Assembly: GCF_000507145.1 (NCBI RefSeq)
Contig: NZ_AYTO01000010.1
Location: 1 to 38,890 of the forward strand
DNA length: 38,890 bases
Source of the DNA: Bacillus tequilensis KCTC 13622
Lineage (GTDB): Bacteria > Bacillota > Bacilli > Bacillales > Bacillaceae
Direction: 5' to 3'
The notes below the pieces were generated by a model. It was not told the origin of the DNA, made no database searches, and was given only the letters and a program-made list of their open reading frames with translations. Position numbers and translations under genes: made by a program. This document shows positions 1 through 10,000 of the stretch, in pieces. Positions within the stretch are counted from its first letter, which is position 1; every line of letters begins with the position of its first letter.

Positions 1-1
1 T

Positions 2-559
2 CCTGCATTAGAAGGAATCCTTCAAGATGCTGAGAAAACCATTAACGTGAAAAATACTCCGCTTCTAAAAAGCATTGCGGAAGATAAAAAAGAGAGTGTT
101 CTCAGAAGATCTGAAAGTTCTAACAATAAGGGTACGGTTAAAGATGTACAGATTCCTTCAGTGAGAAATAATGAATTTAATAAATGGTTTGATAACTTAT
201 CTGTTGATGAATTCGAGGAAATGTGGAGTGTCCCTCAATTGAGAAGTAAAATAGAAGATAGGATTAGGCGTCCTGGAGGTTACCATGAGTGGCATCTAGT
301 TGCTAGAACACCAAAGTTTAAACAATGGGGCGTAAGTATGGACGATATAAAAGAAATGAGGTCTTTAACTAAAGATGTTGAATTTGTAAATCCCCCTGGC
401 CGTCATGGAAGGCGAGGATCTACAAAGGCTCATAATGAAATTTTAAAAATAATTGATACTGCTCCTGACTATGATAGTTTTGTTAAAAGACTAAATGAAT
501 GGGCTAGCAACAGAATGAAGAATGGTGTTATGGATTTACCAGAAGGATTAAGGAGGTAA
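2..559 (+). CDS. Polymorphic toxin C-terminal part (partial at left edge)
   Basis: The reading frame is open to the first base of the window, so this is the 3' end of a longer gene; the GTG at 47 is probably internal. The last ~100 residues look like a compact secreted-toxin domain with EWH, GRHG and AHNE motifs, a pattern typical of small metal-dependent nuclease toxin tips. The end overlaps a strong AAGGAGG site for the next gene, an Imm22-type immunity protein, and that pairing is the main reason to call a toxin. In Bacillus such tips usually sit on LXG proteins exported by the type VII system, but the N-terminal part is outside the window and cannot be confirmed. The nuclease activity is inferred. 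It could be host DNA flanking the prophage or phage cargo. Confidence 0.6.
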   Translation, partial: PALEGILQDAEKTINVKNTPLLKSIAEDKKESVLRRSESSNNKGTVKDVQIPSVRNNEFNKWFDNLSVDEFEEMWSVPQLRSKIEDRIRRPGGYHEWHLVARTPKFKQWGVSMDDIKEMRSLTKDVEFVNPPGRHGRRGSTKAHNEILKIIDTAPDYDSFVKRLNEWASNRMKNGVMDLPEGLRR

Positions 560-565
560 TAGGTT

Positions 566-949
566 ATGAACAATGATGTTTCTTTGTGGTTAGGAAACTT
601 TCCAAACTTTGATGAGCTAGAAAAATATACTGAAGTAAAATATGATGAAGATGGAGATAGTATTCCTTCCACTTTTGAAAAGGATTTTAAATTAGGCTAC
701 TATGATAGAGATTTAATAGAGAAGGATTGGATACCAGATAATGAAGATGATATAGAAGAGCTTCTAATAGATTTTTCATATGATGATCAGCTGATAAAGC
801 AGTTTAAAGATGTTAAACTAAGTTCTAAGTATAATACCATTATTTTGATTTACAACTACAATTATGTTAAAGACGGTAGAGCTATAAATTCAGTAAGCAA
901 TAATGAATATGAACTTAATTTTATAGGTACAGCTGAATATGTAGACTAG
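566..949 (+). CDS. Imm22-type immunity protein
   Basis: A 127-residue acidic protein beginning MNNDVSLWLGNF, with a DEDGDSIPS segment and a FSYDDQLIKQF segment. I recognise this as the pattern of the immunity 22 family, cytosolic antidotes of polymorphic toxins. It starts seven bases after the toxin stop, with its Shine-Dalgarno sequence inside the toxin 3' end, so the two are co-transcribed and probably translationally coupled. No membrane segment is visible. The presumed role is direct binding of the toxin tip encoded just upstream. Base composition is AT-rich compared with the phage structural genes, as usual for such modules. Family call from memory; the cognate pairing is inferred from adjacency. 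Confidence 0.7.
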   Translation: MNNDVSLWLGNFPNFDELEKYTEVKYDEDGDSIPSTFEKDFKLGYYDRDLIEKDWIPDNEDDIEELLIDFSYDDQLIKQFKDVKLSSKYNTIILIYNYNYVKDGRAINSVSNNEYELNFIGTAEYVD

Positions 950-975
950 ATTAATATTCCTTCTTGGTGCAATAA

Positions 976-1012
976 GGCACCTGATTGTTAAAACAACTAC
1001 GGGTGCTTTTTT
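976..1012 (+). terminator. Rho-independent terminator of the toxin-immunity operon
   Basis: GGCACC (976-981) pairs with GGGTGC (1001-1006) and is followed by six T. An alternative GGTGC/GCACC hairpin overlaps it (966-981). Confidence 0.6.
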
Positions 1013-1040
1013 GTATACTTTTGTGTAAGATAGCTAGTTG

Positions 1041-1066
1041 GGCCCCCATTTTTAGAGGGCCTTTTT
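1041..1066 (+). terminator. Second terminator between convergent operons
   Basis: GGCCC (1041-1045) pairs with GGGCC (1057-1061), followed by TTTTT on the + strand. It lies directly beyond the cwlA stop and separates the + strand toxin operon from the - strand late operon. On the - strand it lacks a T tract. Confidence 0.5.
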
Positions 1067-1069
1067 ATA

Positions 1070-1891
1070 TTACTTCAATTTCGCTTCAATTTCCGCCTTA
1101 GTTTTCGGCCCGTAGATACCATCAGCTTTTAACCCATTCATTTGCTGGAATCGTCTGACGGCATCGGCTGTTTTCGGTCCATAATAGCTATCGATACCAA
1201 AGTTTTTGGCTTTCTTATCCGGATAGAAATGCAACGCAGCTAAAGCTGTTTGAATCTGTTCAACGGCAGCACTGTGCATTAATGGGCTTTTCACTTTGAA
1301 AATGCCAGAAGGCAGATTAAAGGATGATTTCTTTTTGCTTGAGCTTGATTTTTTAACTGTCTTAGATGAAGTTGTTTTCTTGCTTGATGTTTTGCCGCCA
1401 AGCGCTTTTAATTCAGCATCAATCGCCGCTTTAACTTCATTCCAACGTCCCTCGTCTAAAATGCGATGCGGGCAATACTTTCCGCTCCAGTCTTGATGCT
1501 TCCGTACACGATCAATACCCCAGCCACGTTCTTTAAGCAGCTGAGCAACAAACTTGATAGCCAACTTTTCGGCATCCCTGTATTCAGGTCCTCCCGACTT
1601 GCTGTAGCAAATTTCAACACCGATAGACTTACGGTTCCCGGTACCGTTTGTTCCGTCCCCTGTGTGCCATGCATTGCGATCTGTCGGGATGCCCTGTCTT
1701 ACCTCTTTGTCATCAACTGCAAAGTGAAAACTCGTTGAATTGGTATTTCCGATCATATAGCTGACCTCATTAGCAGCAGGTGCATCATTGTAAGTGTTAT
1801 GAATGGTGATGTATTCAGCGTCCATGTGATTAGGGCATTTCAAGCCGTATTTTGCTTCTGATACAAGATTCTTTTTCACTGCAATTGTCAT
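1070..1891 (-). CDS. cwlA: N-acetylmuramoyl-L-alanine amidase (endolysin, CwlA-like)
   Basis: This 273-residue endolysin cleaves the amide bond between muramic acid and the stem peptide to release phage. Residues ~20-160 form an amidase_2 (PGRP-like) domain. The zinc-ligand regions are visible as ITIHNT near residue 30, SFHFAVDD and the later KYCPHRIL segment, with NAWHTGDG between them. A Lys/Ser-rich linker (~170-190) joins a peptidoglycan-binding domain (~195-273) containing YPDKKAKNFGIDSYYGPKTA-type repeats. Sequence and layout match CwlA of the skin element closely. There is no signal peptide, so it depends on the holin encoded just upstream in transcription. The start follows a GGAGAG site. 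It is the last gene of the late operon. Confidence 0.95.
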   Translation of the reverse strand: MTIAVKKNLVSEAKYGLKCPNHMDAEYITIHNTYNDAPAANEVSYMIGNTNSTSFHFAVDDKEVRQGIPTDRNAWHTGDGTNGTGNRKSIGVEICYSKSGGPEYRDAEKLAIKFVAQLLKERGWGIDRVRKHQDWSGKYCPHRILDEGRWNEVKAAIDAELKALGGKTSSKKTTSSKTVKKSSSSKKKSSFNLPSGIFKVKSPLMHSAAVEQIQTALAALHFYPDKKAKNFGIDSYYGPKTADAVRRFQQMNGLKADGIYGPKTKAEIEAKLK

Positions 1892-1920
1892 GAGTATCTC
1901 TCCTATTCTGTTTTTAAATT

Positions 1921-1947
1921 AAAAGAGCCGCTGGATTACCCAGCAGC
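1921..1947 (-). terminator. Intrinsic terminator between holin and amidase genes
   Basis: On the - strand GCTGCTGG (1947-1940) pairs with CCAGCGGC (1934-1927), with one G.T pair, then TCTTTTAATTT. The hairpin overlaps the holin stop codon, so it may lower amidase expression relative to the holin. Confidence 0.6.
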
Positions 1948-2358
1948 TTGTTCATCTTTTTTTTTTGTTTGTTCGTTTTCTTCTTCAATTACATGAAGTC
2001 GGTCCGTAATTGCAGCCGGAATCTTTACGCCGATCTGTGCCAGGTTCTCCGTAATAGAAAGCCCTTCATTGGCGATATAAAAAAGAACGGTTCCAAATGT
2101 GAGAACACCATTCAGGTTGAGAATTGTATCAATAATGTTTGCCACAATAACCACCAAAAAGCTGAGCATCTTCCGGACGTAACCGAACCAAGCGCTCCGG
2201 CTCCGTAGCTTCTTAAATTTCCATGCCTTGATTACTCCTGTTATGACGTCAATAATGCTGAGGACCAGTAATAAATCGAGATATTTAACACCTCCGAACA
2301 GGTAGATCCTCGCTAAATCCAATGTTTCAAAATTGATAAACACAGTCGTTTCCTCCAT
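1936..2358 (-). CDS. yqxH: Phage holin, YqxH-like
   Basis: A 140-residue membrane protein that permeabilises the cell membrane so that the cytoplasmic amidase can reach the wall. Three hydrophobic stretches are visible: around residues 25-42 (YLDLLLVLSIIDVITGVI), 66-84 (LSFLVVIVANIIDTIL) and 88-103. A charged C-terminal tail follows (EEENEQTKKKDEQ). The middle resembles the phage_holin_4 family, and the whole protein closely matches YqxH next to cwlA in the skin element. The start follows a near-perfect AAGGAGGTGATC site. The gene sits directly ahead of cwlA, giving the usual two-gene lysis cassette. Confidence 0.9.
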   Translation of the reverse strand: MEETTVFINFETLDLARIYLFGGVKYLDLLLVLSIIDVITGVIKAWKFKKLRSRSAWFGYVRKMLSFLVVIVANIIDTILNLNGVLTFGTVLFYIANEGLSITENLAQIGVKIPAAITDRLHVIEEENEQTKKKDEQAAG

Positions 2359-2410
2359 TTCGTTTGATCACCTCCTTAGAGGCAAAATAAAAAAGCCGCT
2401 TCTCCGCCGC

Positions 2411-2662
2411 TTAGTTTTTTTGATGATTTGGTTTTACTGGACCTTTCAAGTTGTTGAGGTTCTTTTCTAACTTCTCAATATGCTCCTCAAGCTCTTTTAT
2501 TTTCTTAGTTTTTTTACCATTGTCATATTGAAGATCAAGTATTATATCTTCTGCTCGTACCCATTTTTGTTGATAAACAAAAGCTTTTTCCTTTACTATT
2601 TCTATTGTTGTTTTCAGTTCTTCAATACTTAATGGTTGTTCATTGTTTTTAGATTCCTGCAT
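2411..2662 (-). CDS. Small coiled-coil protein of the tail/lysis junction
   Basis: An 83-residue charged protein with no recognised family. Residues ~15-75 are predicted coiled coil by eye, with regular hydrophobic spacing in IKELEEHIEKLEKNL. The C terminus is basic and Asn-rich. It overlaps the end of the tail spike gene by 14 bases, so it is translated from the same message. In related phages small proteins at this position (XkdX-like or haemolysin XhlA-like) assist tail tips or lysis. XhlA has a C-terminal membrane anchor that this protein lacks, so I do not assign it. Confidence 0.65.
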   Translation of the reverse strand: MQESKNNEQPLSIEELKTTIEIVKEKAFVYQQKWVRAEDIILDLQYDNGKKTKKIKELEEHIEKLEKNLNNLKGPVKPNHQKN

Positions 2663-5600
2663 TTTTCATTCTCCCCTCGATACTTTCAACTTTTTGCTTT
2701 AAACCTTTAACAATAGGAATCAATAGAGTTATGAGCCTGTCGTACATAAGGCCCTCAATTTCTCTTTTTCCGTCTTTGTTCAGTTCTCCATAGCTCACAA
2801 ATTCGGAAAGCCCTGCCGCCTCTACATCTTCGGCAATTAAACCAGGGATTCTTGTAATATAAGGAGCTTCCTCTTCAGGTGTGTCTCCTTTTCCGTTCGC
2901 TAAATTTTCAGCATAATTTTCAACGGTATTTTTGTCGTACCACGTTTTCGGTATCAACTCTAAAACCCGATCATATTTATCAGATGGAAATTCTTCAATA
3001 TCAAGCTTATATTTACTTGCTGACGTTACGCGGCCGAGTGTTCCATATGAGGTGATATGAACATTAGCAGCACTTGAGTATGTTCGGTTGTAAATAGCTT
3101 TTGAGACTACTTGCGGACCTGAGCCATCTTTTCTAATTGTAAAATCACCCCCATAAAGCCCGCCGCCCTTTAGGATCAAATCTTCATCTGTAAATACTTC
3201 TAAACTTTTTGAAGATTGGCCTTTAATAGATCTTGTGTCAGACATAGATAAGCCATTTTTACCGCCTCGTATAGATATTCCACCATTCCCACCTTCTATA
3301 GATATTGCAGTTTGCCCTCTTAAAATAAGAGATTTATCAGCAAATATATGCATCTCAGGGCCAAGAATTTGCATAAAATCGGAGTTTCGCGCATCAAAAT
3401 TGGCGTATTTTTTCCCACTGTTAAGACCTGACCATATACTCAAAGACTTACTCCCTGATATGTTCATCTGAACCCTAGAAAAAGGATCGGAACCTCCAAG
3501 AATTTTATCATTACAAAGTAAATCCATTGAGGCGTACCCTGTTTGCGATGTATTGCCAGACATCTTAATGGACGCATCTTCTAAATCCAAAAATCTCAAT
3601 GGTTGATCTGTTCCGCCTTCTCTGCTCCCTGTTATCATTGAAATTTTCCCGGTCGTTATCTCCATTTTGTCGTATCTTTCAAAAGGCTTTAAAGTAGTCG
3701 AATAGTTTCTGCGTTGGTATATCTTATTGCCTTCAATATAAGAAGTATACGCGGTTGATTCATTCAACGGTTCAAAGCGCCCGCCCTTAATCAGAGATCC
3801 TGTAATATCAATAGCTTTGATTGTCCCAGACGTAATTTTGTCGGCTGACAAACTCCCAATCTTTGCATTGGTGATAGCCCCATTAATAATATGTGCAGTA
3901 TCAATAATCGCTGTCTTTAAATGTGCTTTTGTTATCGCTGCATTTTGAATTGCTGCTGTTCCTATTGCCGCCTCAGCGATTTTTGCCGATGTAATTGCTG
4001 CATCTGCTATTTTTGCTGAATTGATGGCAGCGTTTTGTATGTGGGCTGATCCAATAGCAGCATTTGCAATAAAATCAGATGTAACGGAACCATCAGTCAA
4101 AAGTACATCGAAAGGGCTGAAGGTGTATTCTTTTTTAACAAGACCCCTTCTGATTTGAAGTTTCCGAATAGAAAAAGATCCAGCTACAGCTACGTCTCCA
4201 ACGCTACCACCCAGCAACAAATGAATAGTGTCGCTTGATAATGGTGATTCGAAAGACAGATCCACACGAACAAATTGATCCGCAGGGTTTTTAGTCAGAT
4301 CTGAAATACTCGATGTATTAATCAGGTTATTTTCAGAGCTTGAATTAGTGGATCTGAAATTTAAATAAGTTATGCCAGGTATATCGCCGCGTTTTAGCTC
4401 AAATGAGATGGTATAAGTCTGACCCTTTACTAAAGATAGTGTTTTTCTTGGCGATGTACTTATTCCGAATAAGGCGTTATCCGTTTTTGTTTTAGTTGCT
4501 GTTACTTCATTGTGTTCGCCGTTTTTCACAACGGATATACTGGCACTATTAAGACCGGTAATATCGCTTGCTCTTAGCAATGAACCCGGCAAAATATTAG
4601 CCTCTGAAAAATCACGTGAGAGCTTATCTGCTGTTACCGCCAAGTCTGCCAATCGGTCTGCTGTTACTGCACCAAATAAAATATCATCAGTCAGTATTCG
4701 CTGGGTAGTGGCCGAGAACTCATCTGTAAAATCGCTTGCTGTGCCTCTTGTATTGATTGCTCGAAGGCGGTAATACCAAACTTCATTCACGCCTGTAAAA
4801 TGCTCATATCCGCTTGTTTTCCCACGAAAAATCCTGTTTTCTGTTAGAGGTGTGAACCCCTTGATCTGAGAAGCATAAATTTCATAGGCAGCAATATAGC
4901 TCGATGGATCATAGTCCCATGTTAAGGTGATATTTTGAAACATTGACTTTACTTCAACATTTTTAGGCACCGGTGGTTTTTTATCCGGGAAACTGCCATC
5001 AGTGACTTCGCCAGCGTCCGGCTTTCTTTCCCATGTACCACGATTCTTGTCGAGTATATTTTCTATCTGATCAATCCGATCATCACCTTGGAGCACCGAT
5101 AAAAACTGCCCTATTTCCACAACGCAGGTATTGTCTGGATCTGTGATGTCATATTCCATTGATATAATGCGCTGCGACGTTTCTATCGGAATAGCAAAAT
5201 TTCGGTCTATGGCAATTGTTGTATCGCCCAGCTCAACGTGCTCGTGCTCATAACCTGGTACATTCTGAAGCAACTGAACTGAAAGCTCATAATTCACCTC
5301 AGTTTTTGATGCTGTCGTAATGAGATGATTGTATGTGGCTTTTAAAAGCTCCGCTGGATCAGTTATATCTTCATTGTTGTACTGTCCTTCTCTGTGGATC
5401 AATTCACCGTTTTTAAGGCGTCCCAGCCTTTTTAATAGATCTGGATCGCCGACCCATTCCTGACCCAGTGGTTTATCAACTGGATCACCTTTTGATTTCT
5501 TCCACTCTACTTCTGAGAAGTCAATAAACCGCGAATAACCGCCCGTCTCCTCCCCGTCTTCGTCTGTTGAAGCAATAGAGGCACCATATCCCCAAAGAGC

Positions 5601-6239
5601 TGTCAATGGGTAGCTGATGACCGTTCTTTTAATATTCTCTGTATCTTTATCTATCTCAAAGCGTTTCCCGCTATCTTTTCCTCGTCGTGGCAATATCTTG
5701 ATAATTCTCTTTGTGATCTTGTTTCCGTCAAACTCGATAGAATCTTGAAGCTCGCCGCCCCAGATGTTTATCACTTCGGCAATACACTCTAAAGCTGTTT
5801 TCTTATAAAACGTGGTGGAGTTTGTGCCGAGTTCAGCACTTACCTCAGCAACCCACCGAGAACGGGCAAGCACGTTGTCTAAAACAAATTTTGCTGTTTT
5901 GTCAGTTGGCCGGAAGTCTTTCACAAAGGTTTCTGCCAGCTCCATCATGGCAGCTTCACATGTTACTAGAGTGTTAACCTCTGAGTTTTCGTCTGTATCA
6001 TCAAGTTCCTTAATCACAAACAATCGGAGAATGCCGTCTTTATCTCTAAAAACAACCTGATTCTCTTCAAACAAATAGCGCGCATCAGGATGGGAAGCAT
6101 CTGCTACAAAAGAAAAAGAAGAGCCTTTATTCAGCTCTTCTTTGTATTTGGCATCCCAAAACCTGCACGCTTCTTGTCCGTCGCTGGACAGCACTGTCAG
6201 GACTTGATCATCTGGTGAAAGAATATACATGTCAGCCAT
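2649..6239 (-). CDS. Tail spike / tail-associated protein with C-terminal S74 chaperone domain
   Basis: A 1196-residue modular tail-tip protein. Residues ~1-400 resemble the prophage endopeptidase tail family (gp27-like hub). Residues ~420-510 form a fibronectin type III domain (ITLTWDYD ... WYYRLRAIN). Residues ~715-805 contain repeated AAI-x-x-A-x-I units (IADAAITSAKIAEAAIG) typical of trimeric fibre stems. The last ~130 residues look like the peptidase S74 intramolecular chaperone: ASKYKLDIEE at its start, then GLIAEDVEAAGL and YDRLITLLIPIVKGLKQKVE. In known S74 proteins this domain cuts itself off after trimerisation. The start follows AAGGAGG, and the gene lies directly after Dit, as in siphophages. 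The middle (~560-800) probably binds cell-surface polymer; that is inference. Confidence 0.88.
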   Translation of the reverse strand: MADMYILSPDDQVLTVLSSDGQEACRFWDAKYKEELNKGSSFSFVADASHPDARYLFEENQVVFRDKDGILRLFVIKELDDTDENSEVNTLVTCEAAMMELAETFVKDFRPTDKTAKFVLDNVLARSRWVAEVSAELGTNSTTFYKKTALECIAEVINIWGGELQDSIEFDGNKITKRIIKILPRRGKDSGKRFEIDKDTENIKRTVISYPLTALWGYGASIASTDEDGEETGGYSRFIDFSEVEWKKSKGDPVDKPLGQEWVGDPDLLKRLGRLKNGELIHREGQYNNEDITDPAELLKATYNHLITTASKTEVNYELSVQLLQNVPGYEHEHVELGDTTIAIDRNFAIPIETSQRIISMEYDITDPDNTCVVEIGQFLSVLQGDDRIDQIENILDKNRGTWERKPDAGEVTDGSFPDKKPPVPKNVEVKSMFQNITLTWDYDPSSYIAAYEIYASQIKGFTPLTENRIFRGKTSGYEHFTGVNEVWYYRLRAINTRGTASDFTDEFSATTQRILTDDILFGAVTADRLADLAVTADKLSRDFSEANILPGSLLRASDITGLNSASISVVKNGEHNEVTATKTKTDNALFGISTSPRKTLSLVKGQTYTISFELKRGDIPGITYLNFRSTNSSSENNLINTSSISDLTKNPADQFVRVDLSFESPLSSDTIHLLLGGSVGDVAVAGSFSIRKLQIRRGLVKKEYTFSPFDVLLTDGSVTSDFIANAAIGSAHIQNAAINSAKIADAAITSAKIAEAAIGTAAIQNAAITKAHLKTAIIDTAHIINGAITNAKIGSLSADKITSGTIKAIDITGSLIKGGRFEPLNESTAYTSYIEGNKIYQRRNYSTTLKPFERYDKMEITTGKISMITGSREGGTDQPLRFLDLEDASIKMSGNTSQTGYASMDLLCNDKILGGSDPFSRVQMNISGSKSLSIWSGLNSGKKYANFDARNSDFMQILGPEMHIFADKSLILRGQTAISIEGGNGGISIRGGKNGLSMSDTRSIKGQSSKSLEVFTDEDLILKGGGLYGGDFTIRKDGSGPQVVSKAIYNRTYSSAANVHITSYGTLGRVTSASKYKLDIEEFPSDKYDRVLELIPKTWYDKNTVENYAENLANGKGDTPEEEAPYITRIPGLIAEDVEAAGLSEFVSYGELNKDGKREIEGLMYDRLITLLIPIVKGLKQKVESIEGRMKNAGI

Positions 6240-6251
6240 TAACGGACCTCC

Positions 6252-7016
6252 TTACAAATAAGCCTCATCGAATTTGATGCTGCTTGCGTGGCTTAACTTC
6301 AATTTTGTTGGTACTTTTGGTGGCAGCGTGAACCACTCAGATTGTATTTGCAGAGCAGTCATGATTAATTTGCCGCTACATGTCACTTTTCTCTTTGATG
6401 AATCAATAATGAGAGTGTCACCGGCGATGAAGTTGTAAACGACTTTTATTTTCTTAGAAACAGATCCATCACCATTTAAAATAGCTACCTCATATGAAGT
6501 GGCCGCTTCTTTAAAAACACATTCGATTTTTGGTTCAATCTCCGCATACCCCGGGTTTGTGAAAACCTGCACTCCGGCATTCAGTTCTGATTCCGCAGCC
6601 GCTCCATACTTTTTAGGATCAGGGCAGATAAAGGTCAATGTTGCCTGTTGAAAGCCACCCTGCTCCTCGCTTTCAGATACACTCTCAAATATTGCATAAT
6701 AAGTTCTGTCTGGCTCATCATGGAAAACGAGTGGTTTCGGTTCGTCTGCATGCAGAATATAAGTCAGTTCTTCTTGTTTCTTCTTCAATTCTTCTTCACT
6801 GCTGAATGCAAAAAGAACATCTATGGTTATCGTTCTAATTGGTAGTCTGGTGCCCCGATAGAAACCGCCTGGACGGTTCCCAATCGTGGCTGTATTTACC
6901 TCTCGGCTCATTACTCCCCGGCCAGTGGTTGATTTCACATAAAAGAAGGGTGAAATATCGATCCCATTGAATGTGATTTTCCATTGGTTGGGCAAAAGCT
7001 CCTGATAGTTGATCAA
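6252..7016 (-). CDS. Distal tail protein (Dit)
   Basis: A 254-residue baseplate hub protein of the siphovirus tail component family. The N-terminal half carries the usual features of a galectin-like ring protein: GIDISPFFYVKSTTGRG and the RTITIDVLFAF strand. The C-terminal half is a beta-rich domain. The start is TTG at 7016, overlapping the tape measure stop (TTGA), with the Shine-Dalgarno sequence AAGGAGGGTGAG inside the upstream gene. The order tape measure - Dit - tail spike is that of SPP1-like phages. Dit hexamers connect the tail tube to the receptor-binding tip. Confidence 0.88.
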   Translation of the reverse strand: MINYQELLPNQWKITFNGIDISPFFYVKSTTGRGVMSREVNTATIGNRPGGFYRGTRLPIRTITIDVLFAFSSEEELKKKQEELTYILHADEPKPLVFHDEPDRTYYAIFESVSESEEQGGFQQATLTFICPDPKKYGAAAESELNAGVQVFTNPGYAEIEPKIECVFKEAATSYEVAILNGDGSVSKKIKVVYNFIAGDTLIIDSSKRKVTCSGKLIMTALQIQSEWFTLPPKVPTKLKLSHASSIKFDEAYL

Positions 7017-10000
7017 TTAAATCTCACCCTCCTTGCATTTGATCTTTTTTGTGCGTCTGTCACAGGCTTTTCTACACCTTGTCCGACTTTCTTGCTGTCC
7101 ATTTCAACAATGATAGTCCTTTCAGGTAACTCAAGGTTTTTGACATCTGCACTCAATTCTTTTCTGACAGTGCCCAAATCGCTTCTAGATATGGATGTAT
7201 CGTAAGCAAGATTCATATCTTTCTGCTCAATATACATGGCATCGCTGATTGTACTTATTGCATTCTGAACTGCATTGATCCCATACTGAATCCCCGCTGC
7301 TATATTAGTAGAAACCGTATTGCCTATATCGAAGCTTTGAAGAGTTGTCTTCTTTTCTATCGTCTGAAGCATCTTGCTGTAAGTGTCTACAGCAGTGTTT
7401 TGGGCTTCAAAACTAATAATTGTACTGCTTACTTTATTGTTCACTTCCACCGCAGCCGCTCTCTGTGCAATCTTAGCCGTGCTGGCTGCAGCCGATTTCA
7501 CTTTGGCCTGCGATTTATCAATACCAGCTGCCATACCTGTGCCGACGTGATAACCGACCTTATCGCGCATAACCCTTGATGGCGAGTGAATTCCTAGAAG
7601 TTTTTTCATGCCATTAGGGATTGCATTTGCCATCGATTTCACTTTGCTGGCTAATGCCCCCGCCATGCCGCTGATACCGTTTATCAGGCCTTGGATAATA
7701 TTGCGGCCAATGGTTTTCAGGTTGATTCCTTTGAAAAACTTCATCACGCTATTCCAGATACTCACTATCTTTTCTCGGGTCGCAATTATGCGATTTGCGA
7801 TCTGATTCTTCATGTAAAGGAAGGCATTTGACGCTGCTGATTTTATCCCGTTCCAGATGGATTGAACCTTACTCTTAATTGCATTCCAAGTGCTAAGGAT
7901 TTTTTCACGTGTCGCCAAAATCCGGTTTGCTATTTGGTTCTTCATGTACAAAAAGGCTGCAGATGCGGCTGACTTCAACCCATTCCATATTGAAGACACT
8001 TTACTCTTTATGGCATTCCATGTACTGAGTATCTTTTCTCTAGTTGCTAGGATTCTGTTTGCAATCTGGTTTTTCATATAGAGAAACGCTGCAGATGCGG
8101 CGCTTTTCAAACCGTTCCAAACTTTAGTAACTGAGTTTTTAATCCCATTCCAGACTTTTGAGGCGAATGATTTAACGGCATTCCAAACCGTCATAATTAC
8201 CTTTTTTTGCAGCTCAAAATTTGCCTTTAAAAGTGTGACGAGAGCCGACCACACTTTCGATGCTGCATTCTTAATGCCTGTCCACGCTGATGAAAGCCAC
8301 TTAGAAACAGCGCCCCAGACTTTGACTGTATAAGCCTTGATCTTATCCCAGTTCGCGATGATGAGGACAACCAGACCCACTACAGCCGCTGTGATCCATC
8401 CAATAGGACCCATAGCAATGACCCAAGACGCTGCCATTCTCGCTGCGTTTGCAGCCGCCTGAGCCGCAAGAATCACGAGACGTTTTCCGAAGGCGATCAT
8501 TTGAGTGATTCCAGCTGCCAACATAGATGCAAATGAACTGATTTGTGCTGCCGTCCACGCCGCCGCCATTCTCGCAGCTTGAGCAACAGATTGAGCAGCC
8601 ATGACAACCATCTGTTTGATCCAAAGGCCCATCTGCACTATCCCAGCTTTAAGGGAAGTGACAAAAGAGCTTATTTTCATAATTGTCCATGCCGTTGCAG
8701 TTCGTGTTGCCTGTGCAATGGACTGCGCCGCCATAACAGTCATATTCTTGATCCACAGACCCATTTGAACTATGCCGCTCTTTAAGGAAGATACAAGAGC
8801 AGAGATTTTCATAGCTGTCCAAGATGCTGCCATTTTTACGCCATTTGCTGTGGCTTGAGCAGCCATGACCGTGTATTTTGCAATGAATCGACCAATAGCT
8901 GCAGTGGCTCCTTTTAATTGAGCTATCAATCCGGCTAACTTAATGCCGGCAGCTGTATCTTTGAACCCACGCAAGTATTGAGCAGCGTCTTTAAAATCTT
9001 TAAATCCATTTGTTACTGCACTAACAGCAGCCATTGCAGGAACTAACGCTCTTAGTGCGCCCAGTAATGAAATGCCCACCGCGATAAATTGCCCGATAGC
9101 AGGGTTAGCTTGCATTGCTGCATTTGTGAATTTTAAAAACCCGTTTACCGTTTGTAAGATGGTTTGCCCTAACGGAGCCATACCAACGAGCAAATTGATG
9201 ATTGTTTTGGCGATTTCACCAATCGTACTCCAAACAGTCGGACCGTTCGTTTTGATGTAGTCAATAAACGACTGAAATTCTTTTGTTTTCGTGACGCTGC
9301 CGGCCCATTCATTAAACCTTTGAGTCATGTTAACAAGAGATGTCATCATGTCCTGAGACATCGGGGCAAAACCGGTAAACAACTTTGTCAGACCGACTGA
9401 TAAGTTCCCGATGATCTGCAGCAACTTAGGACCGTTTGTTTTGACATATTCTATAAACGTTTGGAACTTCTTAGATGAACCTAAATTGGCTGACCACTTC
9501 ACCCATGAAGCCGTGGCCTTTTCCAAACTGGCCGACATGTCATTCCCAAGAGGACCAAAAGCAACAATCAGATTCATAACTGTTCTGAGGACGTTGCCGG
9601 CTATTTTTCCAAACGTTACGAAAGCCTGGCCAGCATTTTTGTTCATGTAATCTATAAAGCGCCGCATGTCGGTATCTTTAAACGCCGCATTCATGCTTTT
9701 AGCTAATGTAACGCCGCCATTTGCCACGCTTTTGAACATAGGTCTTAAACTATTCAGAACGCCCTTAAACGTCGTCAGCGAGCTCGTGAACGTTTTTAAA
9801 ATCGGTTTCTGTACAGATTGAGCAATGCTCTGCCAATTTGCTTTAAAATCTTCTAAAGTATCAAGGGCTTTCTTCTCTTCTTTTCCGAGAGATTGCTGGA
9901 TAGCCTTGATCTTCTCCATGATTTTTGCACGTTCTTTGGCGTCAGTGGTTTCATCCAGTTTTTCTTGAAGCTTTTTCAAGTCCTCAGATGCTTTAAAAAC

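Noticed and set aside
8343..8785. Cys/His-rich ORFs in other frames of the tape measure gene
   Set aside because: They are frame shadows of a repetitive alanine-rich coding region and lack ribosome sites.
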